Shown in pieces: positions 55,994-64,000 of a stretch of 64,000 bases of DNA. Source of the stretch: Hyparrhenia diplandra (taxonomy: Eukaryota > Streptophyta > Magnoliopsida > Poales > Poaceae); NCBI GenBank assembly GCA_015847255.1, contig JADLZK010007174.1, positions 1,054,001 through 1,118,000 on the forward strand. The letters are read 5' to 3'. Within the stretch, counting starts at the first letter, position 1, and every line of letters begins with the position of its first letter. A program made the position numbers and the translations under genes. The notes under the pieces were generated by a model. That model had not been told where the DNA came from. It ran no database searches and was given only the letters and a program-made list of their open reading frames with translations.

Positions 55994-58145
55994 GCAAGAC
56001 TTGACTGCACTGACCCGCCCGGAAGCTGTACTGGACCGGCGTAGATGATCGCCAGGTCCCTGGGAGTCCAGCAACGCAGCCTCACCGCTAGGGAGAGGCG
56101 CGGGTGGGCACTCAACACCGCAGGGGCGAGTAGCCGGGCCGGTGGAGAGAGTCCCCCGCATCAAGAAGTCAAGTGATGATGACACAGAGGCCGCCGGCCG
56201 CAACAAAGGGAAACACAGTCTCGTCGAACACAACATGACGTGACACTATGACACACCGAGTAGCCATGTTCAGCAACGATACCCTTTTATGAGAGGAAGG
56301 GTAGCCGAGGAACACGCACGGGGTCGAACGAGGGGAGAGGTTGTGGGATGTCGTGGCACTAAGGTTTGGGTAGCAAAGGCAACCGAACACACGTAGGGAG
56401 GAGTAATCCGGAGCCGCCGGTGGAGGAGTTGGTAGGGAATGGCATGCTGTATGGAGGTGGAGGGGCGCCGGTTGAGCAAGTATGTGATCGCTACCAAGGC
56501 TTCAGCCCACTATTGTGGTGGCATGGAGGCATGGAGTAGCAGGGTGCGGATGGTGTTGTTGATGGTATGAAGTATGCGTTCAGCTTTGCCATTTTGTGGG
56601 GAAGTGTAGGGGAAGAAGAGGCGCAGGCTGATACCGTGGCTGGAGAGGTAATCTGTGGTGGCACGGTTGATGAACTTGGTGCCGTTATCAGCCTGAAACG
56701 CGTTGGGGGTGATGCTGAACTGTGTACGAGCAAAGGCGATGAAATTAGTAAGATGGCGATGAACCTCAGATTTGTGGCGTAATGGAAAAGTCCAACAAAA
56801 AATGAGAATAGTCATCAAGCAAAGACTAGAAAATATTTGAAACCGTAATTGCTTAAAATAGGGGATGTCCATACATCACGGTGAAGTAACTCAAAGGTAC
56901 AGCTAGTGATAGAAGTAGAACTACCGAATGGGAGCCGGGTGTGTTTGCCAAGTTGACATGCATGGCGAGAGATCGCGGTTGCTTATTACAAGAGATGGCA
57001 GATATGGTCTATAGAGTGGCAAGTGCAGCAGGACTCCGATGTCCAAGAAGATGATGCCATAGCGTGGCTGAGGTGGCAAGGTTGCAGGTGGGCGGTGGCG
57101 TGCGGGATATGGTGTAGAGTTCCCCGCCACTATTGCAAATAAGAATGAAGCGTCCCATTTGTAGGTCCTTAACGAGAAAACCGAGAGCGTCAAATTCAAT
57201 GGAACATGAATTGTCGCGAGTGAATTGACGAACGTAAAGAAGATTGCGCACTAAAGCGGGAGCAACAAGGACATTGCTAAGTTGGAAAGTATTGTTTGCT
57301 GCTGACAAGGTAGAAGTGCCATGACAGAAATAGGAATGTTACCGCCACTTCCTTGATAATGAAAGAGTCGGAGTGAGGGAGGCGGAGAGCAATATACCAT
57401 CCGAGGGCGACATGTGTGTAGAGGCGCTGTGTCAAGGACCCGGGGTTGGAACCCTAGACCGATAGGCGGTTCAGGGCAGCAACAAGTCCGGCCCCGATTC
57501 CGGATACCAAAGACTTGGCCGAGGAGAAGTGGCGCCGTCAAAGTTTGCGTTGGGGCGAACGCAGTGTGGGCCTGTGGAGGGGCGCCTAGGACACCAGGGC
57601 TGCTGTTGGGGCGCCCCTGGTGCTGGAAGTTACCCCATTGCTACTGTTGGCTGCCCCGGGGAGAGAAGCAAAACCAGGGGCCTGTAGGCTGTGGAGGGCC
57701 ACAACCGCCTCCCTGGAATGAGCCACCACCGCCACGACCCCTACGCCGATAGCGACATCTTTGCCACCACCTTTGCCGGTGCGGGCCGGATAATCTGGCC
57801 GCAAGCGGTGTTACTTGGTCGTCTCACGCCGCTAGAGGCGCCTTTGGCTGAACATGGACGCATGGTAGGCGAGCCACAAGGAGTGCCCGCAAGGAAGGAA
57901 GCTGGGGAAGTGACCTTGTCCTCGTTGGCAAGGCGGAGCTCCTTGAGAACGAAGTCGTTTGGCGGGCGGTGGCGAAGTCGTAGCGGATTGGAGTTCGCGA
58001 TGTTATCGGCGGTGCCGGAGAAGCGGGGATTGAGGCCACACAACAGGTTGAGGATGAGCTGTGAGTCGATGACGGTGTAACCGGCGTCGCGCAAGGCATC
58101 AGCGGTGGTCTTCATCTTATGGCAATAGGCGTCAATGGAACCTCG
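55994..58145 (-). pseudogene. Inverted copia gag, pre-integrase and integrase block
   Basis: Reading from 58145 leftwards, the first part is gag of the UBN2 type (DAYCHKMKTTADALRDAGYT, LNLLCGLNPRFSGTADNI). A Gly/Arg-rich zinc-knuckle region near 57700 is next. The pre-integrase domain (ATLWHHLLGHRSPAALATL) lies at 57009-57308. The integrase core (FQADNGTKFINRATTDYL, then SPQNGKAERI) spans 56510-56872, and a C-terminal integrase segment (MFGCLCYPN..HNLSPRSTPCVFLGY) lies at 56169-56390. The order is normal within the block, but the block as a whole faces away from the RT. The N-terminal part of gag is missing at the right breakpoint. Multiple frame changes are present. Confidence 0.7.
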
Positions 58146-59480
58146 AGCCAATATTGTCACCAGCAAGTGGCTATTCAAGCACAAATTCCACTCCGACAGC
58201 ACGCTGGCTCGGCACAAAGGCGCGTTGGGTCGTCCGCGGCTTCTCCCCCAGCGGCGTCGGCCGACACGACGAGACCTTGGCCGGTTGTCAAACCGCAAGC
58301 GATCCACACTTGTCCTCGGCATCACCGCCTCTCGTTCTGGCCCATTCATCACCGGATGTGAAGAACACCTTCCTACACGGCCACCTCGAGGAGACGGCCT
58401 ATTGCCAGCAACCGTCTGGCTTTGTCGACCCGGCCACACCTGACTACGTTTGTCTACTGTAGAAGTCCTTGTACGGACTCAAGCAGGCGCCCCGGGCTTG
58501 GAATCAATGCTTTGCCGGCTACATCCACACCATTGGCTTTGTTGCGTCCCAGTCTGACGCCTCCCTCTTCATGTACAAGGACGGTGCCAGCAGCTGCCTA
58601 TCTACTCCTCTACGTTGACGACATCATCCCATACGGTGTCCTCCTACCGCCGAAGTTTGCCGAGCACGTCATGGCCCACCTCCACTCGGAGTTCGCCATG
58701 ACGGACCTCGGCGACCTCCACCATTTCCTCGGGATTCTTTGTGACACGGGATCGCTTTGGCCTATTCTTATCTCAGCGCCAGTACGCTGTCGACCTCCTC
58801 CAGCGAGCTAGCATGTTCGAGTGCCACCCAAGCGCCACGCCGTCGATGCACGGTCCAAGTTGTTCGCCGCGATGGTGCCCCGGTGTCGACCCCTCCCCGG
58901 CACCGGCTTCGAGGCGCACTTCAGTACCTCACCCTCACTGGCGGCGACTTGGCCTTTTGCCGTTCAACAGGTATGCTTGTTCATGCATGACCTGTGTGAG
59001 CCGCACATGGTACTCATCAAGCACATCCTATGGTATTTGAAGGGCACACTCTCTGCCGACCTCCATCTAGGCACCGGCACCATCAACCAAATCACCACCT
59101 ACTCAGATGCTGACTGGGCAGGTTGCCCGGACACCCGCCGCTCCACCTCCAGCTTTTGTGTCTTCCTCGGCGACAATCTGGTGTCTTGGTCCTCCAAATG
59201 ACGGACCACAGTATCCCGCTCTAGCGCTGAGGCTGAATACCGGGCAGTTGCGCATGTCGTTGCCGAATGTTGTTGGTTGCGGCAACTTCTTGAGGAACTC
59301 CACATCTCAGTTCCATTGGCTATAGTGGTCTATCTGCGACAATGTTAGCGCCATCTACATGACTGCTAATCCTTTCCACCACCGTCGTACCAAGCATATA
59401 GAGATCGACATCCACCGTTCGTGAAAAGATGGCCTTGGGGTAGATTCGCGTCTCCCACGTTCATCCGGCTCACCGGTTCA
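58146..59480 (+). pseudogene. Copia reverse transcriptase and RNase H remnant
   Basis: The plus strand encodes SKWLFKHKFHSD, DVKNTFLHGHLEETAYCQQP, KSLYGLKQAPRAWN and the catalytic box LLLYVDDI (58603-58626). EFAMTDLGDLHHFLGI comes next. In RNase H, SDADWAGCPDTRRSTS lies at about 59105 and RSSAEAEYRAVAH near 59222; KHIEIDIH lies near 59393. Stops and shifts break it into at least four frames. It begins abruptly at the junction with the inverted gag. Confidence 0.7.
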
Positions 59481-59618
59481 TAGGTATCATGACCAAGGGT
59501 CTTCCTGTGTAGTTGTTCACTGATTTTCGGACCAGACCTCTGCGTCCGTGATCCTCCTTCCGCTTCGACTGCGGGCAGGTATTAGGAAATGACTAATCAC
59601 TACTGGCTGCAAGATATT

Positions 59619-60953
59619 GAGGCTTTTACCTGTGTACCATTGTGATAAAAGCTCCTCGACCTATGTACCAATAAAAACTTTTGCCGCACTGTATACCATC
59701 GCCAAGTGTAACTTGTCCCCTATACCACTCCGTCCATTTTGCACACTAACACCGTTAAACGATGCGGAGAAAAGGCTTCCCTTGCCCCTCGGACCATAGT
59801 AGCCGATCAAAAAATCACCATTGTCCCTCTATACCACTCCCTAGTGTTTGAGGCTGACTGTAGGTGTGCATGTTGCATATGGCTGTACACTTGTGAAAAA
59901 ATCGAAAAAAAAAGTGCAGCACGTATGCATATATGTGCACTTGTTTTGAACACAAGAAATTGACACAATATATAATAATAATATTTAACAATATATAACA
60001 ATAATATGGTTCATAGACTAACATTTGGTCACTAGTTTGCATACATTAGTTTCAACATGTCTCTAACATTACAGCACAGCATGCACAAGAAAAATATGGC
60101 ATGTTCTAAACTCTCTTAAATCACTTGTGCATTGTTGTCTGCAAAATCCAAAGTCAAACAAAATGTGTTTCAGATAGATCAACTACAAATACATCAGAAA
60201 TTACACAAGTCAGTGTAGAATTCCTGAGAGCTAACACCTTGCATAGAATTCCTAAGAGCTACACAAATAAGAAACTGATGCTGTAAGAAATTTCTTAAAA
60301 GAATAAGATGCATCTTGCAGCTCAATTAAATAAAATAGAACCTAACGCTGATCTACAACTTGCTTTTCTGGGTTTCAAGTTCAATCACACAGTAAACTGC
60401 TAAGGCATATTTTAGAAACACATTTCCTCATAAGCATCAAATTTTGCTACGACAAGATTAATGTAGCCCGAACTGAACATGCTTCCTACTATCTAAATAA
60501 ATTTCCTCCTAATTAACATGCAAATCTGGACAGCCTAACCTTAATTCACAGCTGAACGGCGACTGCGAAACTGCCGTGGGAAGCTCGGCTGTGGATTGTA
60601 TGAATTCAAAGAGTACAGGCATACATAAAATAATTAGAGTGATTATTCCTTTTGTTTTACAAAATAATGGTACTGACTCTATCCGCGGACGAGACAGTCT
60701 TCTCCTCGGTGGCTGACAGCTTGGTCCCACTAGACAGGAGAAAGAAGCTACATTGAAAGAAGGGTATTTTGGACATTGTTATTGACGGACCCCACCTGTC
60801 AGGATTGTCAAACTGTGAAAACTAAACAGAATGTGGACGGAGTGGTATAGGAGACAAAGACACTAACGGCCGATGGTATACAAGCGGCCAAAGTTTTTTA
60901 GTGGTACGCAAAGTCGGGAGCTTTTATCATAATGGTACACGGGTAAAAGCCTC
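59619..60953. mobile_element. Non-autonomous Mutator-like element (MULE)
   Basis: A perfect 9-bp target duplication CAAGATATT flanks it at 59610-59618 and 60954-60962. The termini are inverted repeats of about 150 bp that begin GAGGCTTTTACC on both ends and share TATACCACTCCGTCCA near their inner edges. Long TIRs plus a 9-bp duplication define the Mutator superfamily. The AT-rich interior has no transposase and no recognisable captured gene. It sits 39 bp inside the 3' LTR of the copia element. Confidence 0.8.
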
Positions 60954-61323
60954 CAAGATATTGCATAGCAACTTCCTAAGTAGACTTAGATCGAAGATCT
61001 AACTGCTACAACAGTCAAGGTCTTCTCCTTATAATGTCTAGGAAAGCCTGTAGGGCTGCTTGTATCGGGCTGCTTGTATTAGGATCATGCATATTATAAA
61101 TATCCAGCACCCCGATTGGGGTGTGGTGTGTGTGTGATTCCTGTACCTTGCTACAAAGCTTTAGAAAAATATATTTTTTTTTTATAATGATCTCTTTTGA
61201 TAAGAAGCAAATGAACTTTCGCTAAAAAACAAATGAAAAATTTAATTTAGGGTCCATTTAAATTTGTAGATTTATTTAAACATATATAAAGCTTGATTTA
61301 CTAGGTGGTTGTACGTCAGTTGA

Positions 61324-61560
61324 CACTACAAGAAATTTGGCTTTCTATGACAAAGTTCATATGACAAAACACATTTTAGTCATAATAGTGATGCAATTAT
61401 AACAATTTTTGTTTGTATGACAAGCGTTTGTGAGTAAGTTATAATTTAGTCATAAACAAATGTCATCATGTGTTTTCCCATTCTCTGTGACAATAGTTCA
61501 TGACAAAAGTGATAGAATATAATTGTCATAATTTATTTTTATTTTTTTAAAAAAAAACAA
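61324..61560 (+). mobile_element. One end of a CACTA (En/Spm) transposon
   Basis: The sequence starts CACTACAAGAAAT at 61324, the canonical CACTA terminus. It continues with many subterminal copies of ATGACAA or its complement TTGTCAT in the next 220 bp, the usual arrangement of transposase-binding sites. No matching TTTCTTGTAGTG end occurs later in the window, so the element is truncated or runs beyond the edge. Confidence 0.55.
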
Positions 61561-61854
61561 CTTGGCACAGCCACGTGAACATGTCTAGGTGGACTAGTGG
61601 TACCCACATGTAAGTTAAAATATAAACAGAAAAGAAAAAAAAAAGAGTGCTTCGTTAGTGGGGAGACCATTTTTGGTCTAGTTATGTTGGTCATCCAATT
61701 GCACAAATAAAACTTTTGCAACCAAGTCGTTCCACCTAAGTAGTTTATCCCCACCAGAGCCTTTTCATTCAGTAGGAAGCAAAGTTTGAATATTTACAAA
61801 TGGTTGATAAGACAGTAAAAGAAAAATCTGCATAATGCAGTGACTAGCTATCAG

Positions 61855-62130
61855 TACTCTTCTTGTGCCGCTGCAGCATATGTACATCATTGGCAATCTG
61901 TCGCAAGATTTCCTGCGTAGTGCAGGCCTTGTTATCGGAGACTTGCTTGCATCTTTCCTTCCACAGATTTCAAGCAGTGTATGTTATCCCTTGTGTTTTG
62001 GTGATTTGCCTCCACCACTCTATGATGTTCCTCCTAGTGACTGATAGGCCTTGTTCATTATGTGAGAGCTCCAGCTACTTCCATATTGTTTTCGCATTGT
62101 CAGTCTCCGATTGGCACAATAGACTTGCTG
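61855..62130 (-). mobile_element. L1-type LINE remnant
   Basis: Read on the minus strand, NIIEWWRQITKTQGITYTA then NLWKERCKQV and ACTTQEILRQIANDVHMLQ resemble the region after zf-RVT in plant L1 LINEs (W..W.IWKERN). The frame has stops and no ends were found. Confidence 0.45.
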
Positions 62131-62329
62131 ATTGATACGTTTTTCTTGGCTTCGTTATCTTCGATTCTTCGTCATCATCTCACCAATGCTTCTCGCTAAG
62201 GAAACATGAGGCTTCACACCTTAAAACCCCACACCCCCACCCAACGCCTCCCCAAAAAAACCCAAACCCCCCAAACACGCACATTCCAAGTCATGCAAAA
62301 TTAAATACATGGATACCGATGTTTATTAA

Positions 62330-62564
62330 GGGCGTCCGCAATGGTAATAGCTACTCGCTAACTACGTAGTCGGCCTGATGTGGAGGTGAGAGACAACGAC
62401 AAAGACTATTTTATATTATTGGACCCACATGCTCCTCTCACATATTGTTGGGCTACGTGAAATAGTCTAGCTATTTGCATGTAGCTAGTGACTATTCTCT
62501 CTCTTATTTTTTTCCTTGCCACGCCACATCTAGATAGCGAAATAGTTAACCATTGCGGACGGCC
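62330..62564. mobile_element. Tourist-like MITE (PIF/Harbinger)
   Basis: TAA occurs at 62327-62329 and 62565-62567 as target duplication. The ends are GGGCGTCCGCAATGGTAA and, in reverse complement, GGCCGTCCGCAATGGTTAA. The size of 235 bp, the TAA target and the G-rich termini fit the Tourist group. The inner sequence contains AATAGTCTAGCTATTTGC and no protein. Confidence 0.7.
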
Positions 62565-63779
62565 TAAAGATTCACGCAGCCAATGACCAATAGTTTCGAT
62601 AATCTAGAGCAATGTTTGTCAAAAGTTGTTTCCTAAAAAAAATGTTTGTCAAAAGTGCTGCCCATGACTAGTGATATATAACTATATTAAACACTAGTGG
62701 TTTTGGCAAGAAACCAACACTAATCGTACCTTTTGAATCATCAATTGCCGGTCTAGCAGGGGTCCGGATGATGGCAACTAACACCCAACATATACAAAAC
62801 CGTGTCTTTTAATAAAAGAAGATTGGCTTAGCATCTTTTAAGTGGTTTTGGCAAGAAACCAACACTAATCAATTGCTTGGTAATCACTACTGACAAAGTT
62901 AGAAAAGCAACGCTAGGGCATTTGTCCTGCCTCGACTCTCAATTACTTTTGACCAATGTCAAGCATTGATTGTTTCTTCACCAGTTACAGGGCTGAGATG
63001 TTTTTCTTTTTGAACTTTGCAGGGCAGAGATGGAGCAAAGGTAGCAGGATCAACAACTATTCAGGTCTCACGTTCTTTAATTGGTTTTCTTCAGGTAGCA
63101 TCCATTTTTTTTTTTTTTCTTTATTATTCCCCTTCCAAGAGCTTCTGCATGAGGGAAACAAATTACAGCATGGTGTTCAATCGCTTTTGAGCTCATATTT
63201 TTTTTCTCAAATACACAAAAGGTTTACGTATCTCTTTTGTATTAAGACGAGAAGTAGTGAATGATGACATGCCACAAATGGCGTACTAGGGGGATAGAGT
63301 ACAATCAGTTATGTGGTTTGCAATTTCCTTGTCTATTCATTAGGCTTTGCCTGCTCTTCATTGATTCATTTCCACATAAGTACTCTGATCTTGTGAGGTA
63401 TATTAATCTCCCAAACTAAGCTCAAGTACTCCACACCAATCTCTCTTATAAATTATTAATAATTTCCATACAGATTCTGACCTTGTAAGCACACGTCCTT
63501 CTCTGATCTCTTAGACCCATCACCAGCATGTATGCACTTAAAAAACATTCTTCTTGTGATACATAGGAGAGGAAACTTGTTTGTAAAAATAAATATACAG
63601 AGACTAAATTAACATTTCGAGAATAAAACATGGAAATAATTTTCCATTCTTGACTTTCCTACTTGCTAATAAACACTAGCTCTAGGGTCTGTGCATCATC
63701 TTGGAATCTCGGTTTTGTAAGCAGAAAGTCATACGGGGCGACTGACATGGTTATTCCTGATTTCTAACTTAATGCCAGT
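62565..63779. other. Intergenic with short direct repeats
   Basis: A perfect 30-bp direct repeat lies at 62696-62725 and 62841-62870 (AGTGGTTTTGGCAAGAAACC then AACACTAATC). AATGTTTGTCAAAAGT occurs twice near 62610-62655. Short frames at 62956-63264 have no domain. No gene is supported. Confidence 0.4.
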
Positions 63780-63797
63780 AAGTAATAGATCGAATGC

Positions 63798-63830
63798 ATC
63801 GCAAAAAAAAAAAAAAAAAAAAAAAGGAAA
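63798..63830 (+). mobile_element. Poly(A)-only retroposon footprint
   Basis: AAGTAATAGATCGAATGC (18 bp) is present at 63780-63797 and 63831-63848. Only 33 bp separate the copies: ATCGC, a run of 22 A, then GGAAA. This is the structure expected when LINE machinery inserts nothing but the tail of a transcript, with target duplication. Confidence 0.65.
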
Positions 63831-64000
63831 AAGTAATAGATCGAATGCTCTTGAAATCCACTGGGCCTTTATGCCTTGCAACAAGGATAGGAATCGAATC
63901 GAAATGTGTTCTCAGCATTTTTTTTAGGGGAAATGTGTTCTCAGCTGAGACATCTCCGGTTTGTTACCTTGGGCCTTTTTTATCTAGTGGGTCGTAAAAA

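Larger units (their letters stand above)
55959..61155 (+). mobile_element. Ty1/copia retrotransposon with an internal inversion
   Basis: A 5-bp target duplication AAGCT lies at 55954-55958 and 61156-61160. The left terminus keeps only about 35 bp of LTR (TATTAGGAAAGGACTAATCA and on to CTGCAAGA). The right LTR starts at 59580 after the purine-rich CTGCGGGCAGG and ends CTACA at 61155; it is about 230 bp without its nested insertion. Between them, gag to integrase lies on the minus strand and reverse transcriptase plus RNase H on the plus strand. All frames contain stops and shifts, so it cannot move on its own. It inserted into or beside the RTE LINE. Confidence 0.7.

Noticed and set aside
59800..60760. 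Captured gene inside the MULE
   Set aside because: The interior is AT-rich with short frames only and no recognisable exon, so it is not called a Pack-MULE.
1..64000. CRISPR array, bacterial operon or phage genes
   Set aside because: The sequence is plainly plant nuclear DNA. The regular repeats seen are coding minisatellites, MITEs or simple repeats, with no spacer-repeat structure.

Overview
The window looks like nuclear DNA of a grass (Poaceae). The gene content fits: F-box/FBD genes, a Cf-type receptor-like protein, BED-finger hAT-derived genes and an NFD6-like gene. So does the texture: GC-rich exons in AT-rich flanks, GT-AG introns, GGCCCA/TGGGCC promoter motifs, and dense Stowaway, Tourist, Mutator, CACTA, SINE, LINE and copia debris. 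The sequence alone does not give the species.

Layout, left to right. 1-3.2 kb: a coding 3' end, then GGGTCT/CCCAAA hexamer tracts and a degraded oxidase-like fragment. 3.2-4.1 kb: the terminal exon of a papain-like cysteine protease. 4.3-7.2 kb: a GC-rich terminal-inverted-repeat element split by a solo LTR. 9.1-9.4 kb: a duplicated Stowaway-like unit. 9.5-12.35 kb: a 2.8-kb GC-rich retroposon with a 16-bp target duplication. 12.7-16.0 kb: BED/hAT locus 1. 16.8-18.5 kb: a second GC-rich retroposon. 21.4-21.8 kb: a proline tRNA-like gene beside a SINE. 22.4-33 kb: two F-box/FBD genes (A minus, B plus) in a large inverted duplication, with LINE-type insertions. 34.4-37.6 kb: locus 2, where the same BED exon is joined to a multi-pass membrane protein. 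38.1 kb: a BED relic. 39.3-41.2 kb: F-box gene C between direct repeats. 43.6-44.5 kb: a LINE tail. 44.7-47.1 kb: BED/hAT locus 3, the most intact copy. 49.2-49.6 kb: an NFD6-like gene with a promoter rich in site II motifs. 51.1-54.8 kb: a receptor-like protein gene. 55.0-55.96 kb: an RTE-type LINE piece. 55.96-61.16 kb: a copia element with an internal inversion and a nested MULE. 61.3-64 kb: a CACTA end, a LINE remnant, a Tourist MITE and a poly(A)-only insertion.

Two themes dominate. One is local gene-family expansion: BED exons occur four times and F-box/FBD genes three times. The other is that nearly every long reading frame is broken by one- or two-base length changes, most of them in short homopolymer runs. 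Either this is a pseudogene-rich neighbourhood or the assembly was not polished. This must be settled before any of these genes is called dead.

The most novel-looking item is locus 2, a BED zinc finger joined through a proline-rich repeat linker to about six or seven membrane helices. The most unusual mobile element is the copia copy with gag to integrase flipped relative to reverse transcriptase, while its outer LTR termini and 5-bp target duplication are preserved.
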